A DNA stretch of 64,000 bases from Acetobacter sp. (GTDB lineage Bacteria; Pseudomonadota; Alphaproteobacteria; RF32; CAG-239): the NCBI GenBank assembly GCA_023665325.1, contig JAMPED010000001.1, positions 42,595-106,594 of the forward strand. The letters run 5' to 3'. Position 1 is the first letter of the stretch. Every line of letters starts with the position of its first letter. Of this stretch, positions 17,310 through 25,738 are shown in pieces. A program made the position numbers and the translations under genes. The notes beneath the pieces were generated by a model. That model did no database searches. It worked only from the letters and a program-made list of their open reading frames with translations, and was not told the DNA's origin.

Positions 17310-18110
17310 CTAATTTTCGTTTTTAAGTTCTGTTTCATATTTGTGTTTATCACTTAAAAAGCGAATGATTCCGTATGGGATTGATAAAGCGTAAAGTCCA
17401 GTCAATACACCGAGTGTCAACCACGTTTGAGTAAATAAAAAGTTTGCCAGCAAGGCAACAACCAGTAATAAGGGTACTATCATTGATGGATGAACTTTTG
17501 CTTTTTTTAGTGAAATAGTCGGAATACGGCTGGTTTCAAGGTAGGAAACGATACACATCCATATACCGCAAAATATGTGAGTTCGCATATATGGGGCGGC
17601 TTCTGTGCAATCAAAGCTAATAAGAATCGGCATCATAACCATTGCAGCGGCAGCTGGAGCAGGGACACCGGTGAAATAATGCGACCAGTATGGAGGAACT
17701 GTTTCATCTTCTAACATTGTATTGAAACGAGCAAGACGCATAGCCATTCCCATTGCAAATAATAGGCAGAAGAACCACCCGATTTTGGGGAGGTCAAATA
17801 AGCACCATTGGAACATTAAAATTGCTGGGGCAACCCCAAAGCTAACAAAATCACTTAGCGAATCGAGTTCAGCTCCAAATTTGGAGGAGGCTTTTAACAT
17901 ACGGGCAACACGACCATCTAAGCCATCAAATAATGCAGCTAAAAAGATGAATATAACAGCTTTGCTCCAATCTTCTTGCATAGAATAGCGAATCGAGGTG
18001 ATTCCAGAACATAATGCAAGCATTGTAACCATATTGGGAACAAGTTTGCGGAAAGGAACCTCGCTTAACTTGTTTTTAGTAGCTTTAAGCTTTCGGTTTA
18101 TTGGTTTCAT
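17310..18110 (-). CDS. pssA: CDP-diacylglycerol--serine O-phosphatidyltransferase
   Basis: PssA makes phosphatidylserine, the precursor of phosphatidylethanolamine, in the inner membrane. The CDP-alcohol phosphotransferase signature is complete: D-G-L-D-G-R-V-A-R followed by G-A-E-L-D-S-L-S-D. About eight hydrophobic segments follow, giving 266 residues. I start at the ATG at 18110 (MKPINRKLKATKN) because the domain begins soon after; an in-frame ATG at 18164 would add 18 residues that lie over an inverted repeat. The usual partner psd is not adjacent. Palindromes upstream may be operators. Confidence 0.9.
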   Translation of the reverse strand: MKPINRKLKATKNKLSEVPFRKLVPNMVTMLALCSGITSIRYSMQEDWSKAVIFIFLAALFDGLDGRVARMLKASSKFGAELDSLSDFVSFGVAPAILMFQWCLFDLPKIGWFFCLLFAMGMAMRLARFNTMLEDETVPPYWSHYFTGVPAPAAAAMVMMPILISFDCTEAAPYMRTHIFCGIWMCIVSYLETSRIPTISLKKAKVHPSMIVPLLLVVALLANFLFTQTWLTLGVLTGLYALSIPYGIIRFLSDKHKYETELKNEN

Positions 18111-18131
18111 AGATATATTTCTTTCAAAAAG

Positions 18132-18192
18132 TGTATGCCGAAACGCTGTTTCTGCCGCATACAAAAGTTAAACTAGGCATACGCTGTATGCC
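18132..18192. promoter_or_regulatory. paired palindromes upstream of pssA (candidate operators)
   Basis: GGCATAC-GCT-GTATGCC (18176-18192) is a perfect 7-3-7 inverted repeat. Nearby, TGTATGC (18132-18138) pairs with GCATACA (18157-18163) around a second nested repeat GAAAC-GCT-GTTTC (18140-18152). Both share the GTATGC/GCATAC half-site. A minus-strand TTGTAT/TAAACT promoter-like pair lies just upstream (about 18200-18225), so the perfect palindrome would sit near the pssA transcription start. A structured 5' leader is the alternative. Confidence 0.5.
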
Positions 18193-18286
18193 AAAACGTA
18201 AGAAAGTTTATCTTAATATGAAAAAAATACAAGTTTTATGTTGCAATTATATTTTTTTGTTTGTATAAAGCTCTTGTTGGTGATAA

Positions 18287-18373
18287 GCGCTTGTGGCGGA
18301 ACAGGTAGACGCTGCAGACTTAAAATCTGTTGTCCGCAAGGACGTGCCAGTTCGAGTCTGGCCAGGCGCACCA
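18287..18373 (+). tRNA. tRNA-Leu (anticodon UAA)
   Basis: An 87-nt class II tRNA. The acceptor arms GCGCTTG and CAGGCGC pair, the anticodon loop is CTTAAAA giving UAA, a long variable arm (TTGTCCGCAAGGACGT) follows, the T-arm contains GTTCGAG, and CCA is encoded. Confidence 0.97.
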
Positions 18374-18380
18374 ATTCAAA

Positions 18381-18405
18381 AACGCTCCTTTGGGGGCGTT
18401 TTTTT
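18381..18405 (+). terminator. tRNA-Leu terminator
   Basis: AACGCTCC pairs with GGGGCGTT around a four-base loop, followed by a run of seven T. Confidence 0.85.
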
Positions 18406-18506
18406 GTGTAGAGGAAGAGTTATTAAATTTCTTTGATTGAATTTTTTGACATTTTGTTTTGCTTTGCTTATGTTTAGGGGGAGGTGTAACGGTTATAGGT
18501 GAGGTT

Positions 18507-19838
18507 ATGGAAATAAAACTTTCGGAACATTTTACGTTTGCGAAGTTATTAAGGTTTACGTTACCATCGATTCTGATGATGATTTTTACATCGCTTTATA
18601 CGATTGTTGATGGATTATTTGTTTCTAACTATGTTGGAGCGACTCCGTTTGCAGCGGTTAACATTGTATTTCCTTTTTTGATGATTTTAGGTGCTGTTGG
18701 GTTTATGTTTAGCACCGGTGGTAGTGCCTTGATTGCTAAATTGTTAGGCGAGAAAAATTCGTTTATGGCAAATCAAGTTTTTTCTATGCTTGTGTATGTT
18801 GGCATAGCGCTGGGAGCGGTTGTTTCTGTTATTGCGTGGGTTACCATTGAGCCAGTTTTGAAAATATTTGATGTTGAAGGTGAGTTATTAGAGCATTCGA
18901 TGTTATATGCTAGAATTTTGTTGCCAGCTCTTCCGTTGTTTATGTTACAATTTATGTTTCAGAATTTTATGATAACGGCAGAACGTCCACAACTCGGGAT
19001 GATTATAACTGTTTCTGCTGGATTGGCTAATGCGGTATTGGATTATTTGTTGATTGTTGTTTTTGATTTTGGGTTAAAAGGAGCTGCTTGGGCGACAGTT
19101 TTAGGAGAAATTGTTGGAGGGGTTATTCCTTTAATATATTTTAGTTTACCTAATCAAACTCCGTTAAAATTAGTTAAAACTAGATTTTATGGTGGTGCGT
19201 TGTTTAAATCTTGCACAAATGGGATTAGTGAATTTCTTGGGCAGATTTCAATGTCTGTAGTTAATATTTTGTATAATTATCAACTTTTGAGGATTGCGGG
19301 AGAGAGCGGCGTTGTTGCTTTTGGGGTTATCTCCTATGTCAATTTCATATTTTTATCAGTATTTATTGGTTATTCTATTGGTAGCAATCCGATTGTTAGT
19401 TATCATTATGGGGCAAATGATAGAGAAGAGTTAAAAAATTTGTTTAAGAAAAATTTTCTGTTTATTGGTGGTGCAGCGATTATTTTAACGGGATTGGCCG
19501 AAATATCTGCACGTGTGCTAGCAAGTATATTTGTCGGTTATGATGAATATTTGCTTAATCTGACAACATATGGTTTTCGAATTTATGCTATTTCTTTTTT
19601 GTTAGCTGGCTTTAATATTTATGCCTCTGCTTTCTTTACCGCATTGAATAATGGATTGGTTTCGGCAGTTATTGCGGTTTCTCGAACATTAGTGTGTGAA
19701 TGTTGTTGTGTGATGATTTTGCCGATATTTTTAGGTTTGAATGGGATATGGGGGGCAATTATTGTGGCGGAGATATTGGCGCTTATTGTTAGTATTTTCT
19801 TGATTTTGAGATTTAGAAAAAGGTATGGATATTTGTGA
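18507..19838 (+). CDS. MATE-family multidrug/Na+ efflux protein
   Basis: About twelve hydrophobic segments in 443 residues, starting FTLPSILMMIFTSLYTIVDG and continuing FVSNYVGATPFAAVNIVFP, typical of the MepA/DinF-like part of the MATE family (MatE domain twice). It would export organic cations in exchange for Na+ or H+. I use the ATG at 18507, which has GGTGAGG in front and begins where the family begins; an upstream in-frame ATG would add sixteen unlikely residues. No regulator is adjacent. Confidence 0.85.
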   Translation: MEIKLSEHFTFAKLLRFTLPSILMMIFTSLYTIVDGLFVSNYVGATPFAAVNIVFPFLMILGAVGFMFSTGGSALIAKLLGEKNSFMANQVFSMLVYVGIALGAVVSVIAWVTIEPVLKIFDVEGELLEHSMLYARILLPALPLFMLQFMFQNFMITAERPQLGMIITVSAGLANAVLDYLLIVVFDFGLKGAAWATVLGEIVGGVIPLIYFSLPNQTPLKLVKTRFYGGALFKSCTNGISEFLGQISMSVVNILYNYQLLRIAGESGVVAFGVISYVNFIFLSVFIGYSIGSNPIVSYHYGANDREELKNLFKKNFLFIGGAAIILTGLAEISARVLASIFVGYDEYLLNLTTYGFRIYAISFLLAGFNIYASAFFTALNNGLVSAVIAVSRTLVCECCCVMILPIFLGLNGIWGAIIVAEILALIVSIFLILRFRKRYGYL

Positions 19839-19919
19839 ATGTGGGATTTTATGTCTGTAAGATTGACTTTATTGCAGAAAGAAGTAAAATTGGCGTATTG
19901 TTTTTAAGGAGATGAAATT

Positions 19920-20225
19920 ATGAAGAAGATTTTTGCTTGTTTAGCGTTGCTAATATTAGTGGGGTGTGCAGATACATCAAAATACTCTACTGCGGATGTA
20001 AATGCACCAATGAAAACACGGATGCGTGCGTGTTTGATTAGCGAAGCAACGGCGAAGTTTCAGGCAGGTACATTGTTTGTTCAAGGGCTTAGTGCTACAT
20101 CTGATGAGTTGGTTAGTATTTGTTTGCGTAAATTAGCACTTCAATCTGCGGGGATTAGTGAAGAGTCGCAATCTACTGCGCAATCGATTATTCAGAATTT
20201 ACGGAATTTTGGTGCAGTGAATTAG
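19920..20225 (+). CDS. small lipoprotein
   Basis: A 101-residue protein with a lipoprotein signal peptide: MKKIFACLALLILVGC, lipobox L-V-G-C at 13-16. The mature part is helical with two further cysteines and ends LRNFGAVN. It is not recognised. GGAGATGAAATT precedes the ATG and a terminator follows the stop, so it is transcribed alone. Confidence 0.7.
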   Translation: MKKIFACLALLILVGCADTSKYSTADVNAPMKTRMRACLISEATAKFQAGTLFVQGLSATSDELVSICLRKLALQSAGISEESQSTAQSIIQNLRNFGAVN

Positions 20226-20248
20226 AAATGAATTGCTTATTTTTCAAG

Positions 20249-20275
20249 CGCTCTGCGATTGGAGCGTTTTATTTT
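20249..20275 (+). terminator. lipoprotein gene terminator
   Basis: CGCTC pairs with GAGCG across an eight-base loop, followed by TTTTATTTT. Confidence 0.65.
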
Positions 20276-20339
20276 ATTGTTTTTATTTAAAAAATAGCTT
20301 AGCGAATCCGTTTTAATCATAAATGAAAGGAATAATATT

Positions 20340-20972
20340 ATGATTTACGGATATATAAGAGTTAGTACAGATAAACAAACAACAGAAAATCAGCGTTTTG
20401 AAATTAAAAGTTTTGCAGCTAAAAATAAATTGTCGGTGCATTGTTGGATTATGGAAACTATTAGTGCAACGAAAGAATTAGATAAAAGAAAACTTGGGAA
20501 GTTATTAAAAAAACTTAAAACAGGGGATGTACTGGTTGCGTCAGAGCTTTCTCGTTTAGGGCGTAATTTATTGCAGGTGATGAGTATTTTACACTACTGT
20601 ATGTCAAATGGTGTGCAAGTTTGGACAATCAAAGATAATTACCGTTTAGGAACAGATATTCAATCTAAAGTTTTGGCATTTGCTTTTGGTCTTTCAGCAG
20701 AGATTGAACGAAATTTAATTTCTCAAAGAACTAAAGAAGCATTACTTCGTCTTAAAAGCGAAGGGCGTGTGTTAGGTCGTCCTAAAGGACGGCGTAATAG
20801 CAAACTTAAATTAGCAGGTAAGGAACAGCAAATTTCAGCATTGCGACAGGATAATATTTCCAAATCTGAAATTGCAAGGATTCTTAAAGTAAATCGGATG
20901 ACTGTAGCGCGCTTTATTCTTGAAAGTGGGGGTGAAACATTGCCTCTCTTTCCTCAATTATTAGAAGAGTGA
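20340..20972 (+). CDS. small serine recombinase (resolvase/invertase family)
   Basis: The 210 residues start YGYIRVSTDKQTTENQ with the nucleophilic Ser in R-V-S-T, followed by ASELSRLGRNLLQ and FAFGLSAEIERNLISQRT, and end with a Hin-type helix-turn-helix (GRPKGRRNS...SKSEIARILKVNRMTVARF). Such enzymes invert or resolve DNA between short crossover sites. No cognate inverted sites, transposase or plasmid genes are visible nearby, so its target is unknown. Its 3' end overlaps the convergent antiporter gene by 19 nt. AAAGGAATAATATT precedes the ATG. Confidence 0.88.
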   Translation: MIYGYIRVSTDKQTTENQRFEIKSFAAKNKLSVHCWIMETISATKELDKRKLGKLLKKLKTGDVLVASELSRLGRNLLQVMSILHYCMSNGVQVWTIKDNYRLGTDIQSKVLAFAFGLSAEIERNLISQRTKEALLRLKSEGRVLGRPKGRRNSKLKLAGKEQQISALRQDNISKSEIARILKVNRMTVARFILESGGETLPLFPQLLEE

Positions 20973-22879
20973 GTTTCAGAGTGGTCTGTTTCTTCACTGT
21001 TTTTACCTTTTAAATTGTTGAGAAATTGGGTTTCAATTTTCAGATATTGGTTAAGCAATCCCCGTGAACGTGATACTGATAAGATGGTTAATAATAGCAG
21101 TAAGAACGTTATTTTTGGGTTTTCACTTAAGAAGGTATGGACAACTGTTACAATAAAGAATGCAGATACGAGGATTCGAAAACTTGTTAAAATAATTAAA
21201 GGTAAACGATTTGCTTTTTTTGCCATCCAAAGTTTGTAGTAAATTTTGGAAATTTGTGTTTTACCCGCAAAGAAATTGCGAAGTCGTATAGTGTGTTCAT
21301 CAAGTTTGGAGCAAGCTTGGTTTTCGTGCGGCTCATTATTTTGAGCACAATTGACAGCAAGTTCTATTTCTTCGGTTTGTTTTTTAGGGAACATCCACGA
21401 AAGTTTGTTTTTAATAAATTTTGTGGTTACGATGTTCCAACCGATGAGTGCTTTTAAAAATGGAGCCATTAGTAAAAAAGTGAATAAGGTCATTATGATA
21501 TTAGCGACTATACGATAAGGGATTACTTCACGTACGAATGGACGAATGGCAATGGAAAAAGCAAGGATGCTGTAGAGAATTATGCAAAATAATGTTAAGC
21601 GGAGTAAATAATTTCTGAATAATGCGCCCCATAAGCGTTCTTCATTATGAGACATAGGGGCTGGTGTTGTATATTTGTTTATGTATTCGAGCCATTTTGT
21701 GGGGAGGGCTTTGTTGAGCAGTTTGTATGCTGGATCGGCTGATTTTATCATCAAAGGGGTTAAAAATGTTGTAATTACTGAAACAGCTACAATGATGGGG
21801 TAAACTTTGGGGCTTAAAACCTTTAAACTCATTCCTAGAGCTGCGATAATGAAGGCGAATTCACCTACTTGTGCAAGTGAAAAGGCACCTGAAACAGAGG
21901 TTTTTAATGGCTGACCTGATGCGGTAAAGCCAAAACAAGAAAAAATTACTTTGCCAATGATTACGATTAGTGTGATGACAATGATAGGTTGTGCATACGT
22001 AATAAACATCTGCGGATTAACCATCATTCCAACGGAAACGAAAAATACGGCGCCAAAGAAATCTTTTAGTGGTTGTAGATTTTTTTCAATGCGTCCAATG
22101 ACTTCTGTTTCTGCAAGAATTGAACCCATAATGAAAGCTCCTAAGGCGGAAGAAAAACCGGAAGTGGTGGCAAGTAGAACCATTCCGAAGCACATTCCAA
22201 TGGTAATTAAAAGAAGCATTTCGTCGCTAAGTAGTGGTTGAATCTTATTTAGAAAAGTCGGAACAAGATAAATCCCCGTAATGAAGCAAAGGATTAAAAA
22301 GAAGACTAATTTGAAAGCGCTGGTAATGAGTTCTATCCCGTTAATGCTCGTGCCCATTGCGATTGTGGGAAGTAGGACTAATAGTAAGATGCCGACTAAA
22401 TCTTCTACAATTAGAACGCCAAAGACTAAATCTGTAAATTTTTGTTTTTTGATGTTTAAATCTCCAAAGGCTTTGATAATAATAGTCGTCGAAGACATTG
22501 ATATCATTGAGCCTAAGAAAAAACTATCCATTGTTGACCAGCCCAATAGTAGCCCTGTTGTATAACCAAGAAAGAGCATAAATACAATGTTTATATTTGC
22601 TGTAATCATTGCTGCTTTACCGACATTGAGCATTTTTTTGAAACTAAACTCTAGTCCTAAACCAAATAAAAGGAAAATAACACCAATATCAGCCCAAAGA
22701 GTTAAATCTTCTTTATCTGTAACAGTAGGGAGCATATTAAAGTATGGTCCAGCAAAAATACCTGCAAGGACGTATCCTAAAACGATAGGTTGTTTTAGCT
22801 TTTTGCATAGCAGGGTGGTAATTGCTGCATATATAGTTATAAGTGTTAAATCGACAATCAGCGAGTGTATTGCGTGCAT
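20954..22879 (-). CDS. monovalent cation:proton antiporter, CPA2/KefB-like, no RCK domain
   Basis: A 641-residue membrane protein. The first ~390 residues hold the Na+/H+ exchanger core with FLLFGLGLEFSFKKM, SMSSTTIIIKAF, VLIVEDLVGI and ALGAFIMGSILAETE. After a linker come three or so extra hydrophobic segments and a charged tail; the usual C-terminal TrkA-N domain of KefB/KefC is not seen. It probably exchanges K+ or Na+ for H+. The 3' end overlaps the convergent recombinase gene. Confidence 0.85.
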   Translation of the reverse strand: MHAIHSLIVDLTLITIYAAITTLLCKKLKQPIVLGYVLAGIFAGPYFNMLPTVTDKEDLTLWADIGVIFLLFGLGLEFSFKKMLNVGKAAMITANINIVFMLFLGYTTGLLLGWSTMDSFFLGSMISMSSTTIIIKAFGDLNIKKQKFTDLVFGVLIVEDLVGILLLVLLPTIAMGTSINGIELITSAFKLVFFLILCFITGIYLVPTFLNKIQPLLSDEMLLLITIGMCFGMVLLATTSGFSSALGAFIMGSILAETEVIGRIEKNLQPLKDFFGAVFFVSVGMMVNPQMFITYAQPIIVITLIVIIGKVIFSCFGFTASGQPLKTSVSGAFSLAQVGEFAFIIAALGMSLKVLSPKVYPIIVAVSVITTFLTPLMIKSADPAYKLLNKALPTKWLEYINKYTTPAPMSHNEERLWGALFRNYLLRLTLFCIILYSILAFSIAIRPFVREVIPYRIVANIIMTLFTFLLMAPFLKALIGWNIVTTKFIKNKLSWMFPKKQTEEIELAVNCAQNNEPHENQACSKLDEHTIRLRNFFAGKTQISKIYYKLWMAKKANRLPLIILTSFRILVSAFFIVTVVHTFLSENPKITFLLLLLTILSVSRSRGLLNQYLKIETQFLNNLKGKNSEETDHSETHSSNN

Positions 22880-22979
22880 TTTTTCTTCCGTTTTTTATGG
22901 TGTGACCAGTAGATGCGGAATTATAGAAAGTTGTTTCTTTATGTTACGTTAATTTATTCGTTTAATTATGAATTTTTAT

Positions 22980-24134
22980 TTATTTTTCAAGTTCAAATTC
23001 GTTATTTGCGGTGTGATGAAAAGTGGAAGTACTGCCGTCATCCCATTTTATTTGTAGCCTTTTCGGTGGAAGGAATATATATTTTCCGCAGTTTTTATAG
23101 GCATTATTAAAGCTACATATGCGATTGTTTTGTTGGTCAATAAAGGTATCTTGCCAGAGTGGTGTTTTTAAAACGATGTAAGGAAGACCTGCTGGTGGTT
23201 CAAAAAAGTTTGAAGCTAGAGCAAATGGGAATTCTTTAATGCGTAATTTGTGATGTTTTTGTTGGTAACGTATGTAGATAGTGAATAAGCGTTCTGAGAG
23301 ATAAGCAAATGCTAATTTTTGTTCAGTGTCTCGTTGTTTTACTTCATCTCCAATTTCGTTATATAGAGGAAGCAATATGCTAAAAAGCCATTCGGCATAA
23401 TTGTTTAGTATTTCTCGTTTGGTAATGAAGAGATTTGAAGGATAAAATCCTTCATCGCTATTCAGATTTTCAATTGCAAAATCATACATTTGCGGATATT
23501 TTTGTTTAATGATTTTTAATGCTGCGTCTAAATCTGAAATGATATGATCTTTTTTGTAATGTTGATAGGCATTTAGCTTAATTGGTTCAGAAACTAAAAT
23601 ATCGTGTGTTACGAACCAAGGAAGAATATATTTCTTTTCTAATTCTAAATCGTGTAAAAAGTCTAACGCAAACTTTTCAAGATGTTTAATTCCAAAATGG
23701 CGGAAACGCATTGATGGAAATTCTACATACGGATAATGTGCATTAGCGTTTAGGCTTAAGTAACGACGATATTGAAACATTCCCACAAAAGGAGAGTTTG
23801 TGTTTTTCCATATCCAGTAGAGAGCAGTTATTTCTGCAAAATAACGATTTAACTCAGAAATGTTTTCGCCAGTGTTGTCACCTATCATATTTTGAGTTAA
23901 CCAGTTTTTTTCGTCAGTGCTGAATGTTCCATTTCTGGAAGGAGTGTCTGCCACGGTTCTTCCTGCTTGGATGGGTTCAAATATTTCGGTTTTGATTAGA
24001 GGGGCAGGTTTATAATATACGATGAAAATTTTGAGATAATCTGTTTTATAGAAAAAAAGAATATAAATTGATACGCATAAAACAAAAACGGCAAGCACCA
24101 TACTTATTATAAAAGAGTGTTTACCGTTTTGCAT
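22980..24134 (-). CDS. membrane-anchored DUF4422 protein (putative glycosyltransferase)
   Basis: After a short basic start a single hydrophobic helix (about residues 9-29, FIISMVLAVFVLCVSIYIL) anchors the protein. The rest matches DUF4422: ENISELNRYFAEITALYWIW, then VGMFQYRRYLSLN, and EGFYPSNLFITKREILNNY. DUF4422 domains occur in capsule and LPS glycosyltransferase loci. Here it stands alone, and the N-terminal helix would place the domain outside the cytoplasm if it inserts as a signal anchor, which is unusual for a sugar-nucleotide enzyme. Length 384. Confidence 0.75.
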   Translation of the reverse strand: MQNGKHSFIISMVLAVFVLCVSIYILFFYKTDYLKIFIVYYKPAPLIKTEIFEPIQAGRTVADTPSRNGTFSTDEKNWLTQNMIGDNTGENISELNRYFAEITALYWIWKNTNSPFVGMFQYRRYLSLNANAHYPYVEFPSMRFRHFGIKHLEKFALDFLHDLELEKKYILPWFVTHDILVSEPIKLNAYQHYKKDHIISDLDAALKIIKQKYPQMYDFAIENLNSDEGFYPSNLFITKREILNNYAEWLFSILLPLYNEIGDEVKQRDTEQKLAFAYLSERLFTIYIRYQQKHHKLRIKEFPFALASNFFEPPAGLPYIVLKTPLWQDTFIDQQNNRICSFNNAYKNCGKYIFLPPKRLQIKWDDGSTSTFHHTANNEFELEK

Positions 24135-24152
24135 TTTTATTTCCTAAAAAAT

Positions 24153-24365
24153 TTAGGCGATAATATTGGGGTTTATCAGTGTTTCAAGTTTTTGAATTTT
24201 ATTTTTTAAGCTGCTTTTTTGGTTATTTAGCTGCTGTGCCTGATAAAAGTCAATCATCTGTTTATTTTTAACAAGTTTAGTGATATCTGATTTAACCCTT
24301 CTTTCTTCAAGTTTAAGCTCGCAGAGTTGAACTTGAAGTTTGCCGAAAGAATTTGAATTAACCAT
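24153..24365 (-). CDS. small coiled-coil protein, YdcH-like (DUF465)
   Basis: A 70-residue, almost entirely helical protein with heptad-like spacing (LCELKLEERRVKSDITKLVK and LNNQKSSLKNKIQKLETLI), resembling YdcH/DUF465 proteins common in alphaproteobacteria. It ends 18 nt before the DUF4422 gene and may be co-transcribed with it. Function unknown. Confidence 0.55.
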   Translation of the reverse strand: MVNSNSFGKLQVQLCELKLEERRVKSDITKLVKNKQMIDFYQAQQLNNQKSSLKNKIQKLETLINPNIIA

Positions 24366-24579
24366 TTTTGTAGCTCCAAATAAAAAGTTAGATCACTTAT
24401 TGCGATTCTTATTATTTGAGCGCATTATACTATATTTAGCGATAAAAATCAAGTTATTTTGAGGGGAAAATAAAAAAAATTAGTGAAAAAAAATAATTTT
24501 ATGCTAGTTAATATAAAATATATCAGGTAATGATGCAAAATAAATTAAAATTTGACTTATAAGATAGGAAACGAAAAGT

Positions 24580-25659
24580 ATGACGGACATTAAAAAAATC
24601 GGTATTTTAACAAGTGGTGGCGATTGCGCTGGTTTGAATGCTGTTGTTTCAGCAGTGGTTAATTCTGCTGCTAAATATGGTTGGGAAGTTTATGGTATTC
24701 ATAATGGAACGGATGGTTTGACTGAAGCTCCACTTTCTTACGAAGTATTAACAGTTCAGAATTTTTCTGATACACCGTGGCCTAGACTTGCAGGTTCTTA
24801 TCTTGGGTCTCTGAATAAAGGTGTAAAGATGGAATCGCAAGCGGAAATTTCTGCTCGTTTTGGTAAAGGTGTGGCAGAACTGGGATTGGATGCAGTGATT
24901 GTTGTTGGCGGTGATGGTAGTATGAATATTGTTAGTAACTATTGTCGTAATGCTGGGGTTAAAATGGTTGGTATTCCGAAGACTATTGATAATGATACTC
25001 CTTTGACACAATATTCAGTTGGTTTTAATTCTGCTTGTCAAGTGTGTGTGGATGCGGTTGATGCTTTGTGGAAAACTGCTCGCTCACATCAACGTGCGTT
25101 GATTTTGGAAGTTATGGGACGTGATGCAGGACATTTGGCAATGCATTCGGCAGTGGCTGGTTTTGCTGATGTTTGTTTGGTTCCGGAAATTCCATATACT
25201 ATTGATGGAATTGTTAAGAAACTTAAAGCTGTTAAAGCCAGTGGTAGAAATCACGCTGTTATTGTTGTGTCTGAAGGTGTTCATACTGAAACTGGTGAAA
25301 TGGTTTCTAACACTAAAAATCTTATCGGCGAAAAAATTAACGGCGGTATTGGAGAATATTTAAGTTCGGCATTGAACGAAAAATATTCTGAATTTCAGAC
25401 TCGAGTTACTAAATTAGGACACGTACAACGTGCTGGTGATCCGACGGCATTTGATCGTGCTTTAGCTTGTGCTTTTGGGGCAAAAGCTGTAGAATTGCTT
25501 AAAGCAGGGCATACTGGTGTTATGGTTGCTTTGAACGGTGATAAGATTGATACATATCCGTTAGAAGAAGTGGTTGCTGAAGGAACTACAATGCTTAATA
25601 AAGATAGTGTGTATGTTAAAGCTGCTGTTGAAATGGGTATGTATGTAGGTGAAATCTAA
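24580..25659 (+). CDS. pfkA: 6-phosphofructokinase
   Basis: Phosphorylates fructose 6-phosphate in glycolysis. The 359 residues contain TSGGDCAGLNAVV, then VVGGDGSMNI, the catalytic PKTIDNDTPLTQYSVGFN, and EVMGRDAGHLAM, ending LGHVQRAGDPTAFDR. The phosphoryl-donor sites read Gly in G-G-D-G-S (ATP type) but Lys in P-K-T-I-D-N-D, a combination known from group III ATP-dependent enzymes; the classical PPi enzyme has Asp and Lys. ATP use is therefore more likely, but not certain. A strong terminator follows. Confidence 0.92.
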   Translation: MTDIKKIGILTSGGDCAGLNAVVSAVVNSAAKYGWEVYGIHNGTDGLTEAPLSYEVLTVQNFSDTPWPRLAGSYLGSLNKGVKMESQAEISARFGKGVAELGLDAVIVVGGDGSMNIVSNYCRNAGVKMVGIPKTIDNDTPLTQYSVGFNSACQVCVDAVDALWKTARSHQRALILEVMGRDAGHLAMHSAVAGFADVCLVPEIPYTIDGIVKKLKAVKASGRNHAVIVVSEGVHTETGEMVSNTKNLIGEKINGGIGEYLSSALNEKYSEFQTRVTKLGHVQRAGDPTAFDRALACAFGAKAVELLKAGHTGVMVALNGDKIDTYPLEEVVAEGTTMLNKDSVYVKAAVEMGMYVGEI

Positions 25660-25686
25660 GTTTTATAATTAGATTTGCTAAAAATA

Positions 25687-25715
25687 AAACCGTTCGTTAA
25701 GAGCGGTTTTATTTT
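25687..25715. terminator. bidirectional terminator between pfkA and yejB-like gene
   Basis: AAAACCGTTC and GAGCGGTTTT make a 10-bp stem around GTTAA, with A/T flanks suited to both converging genes. Confidence 0.85.
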
Positions 25716-25738
25716 ATGCGAAGTAGGAATATTTTGTC

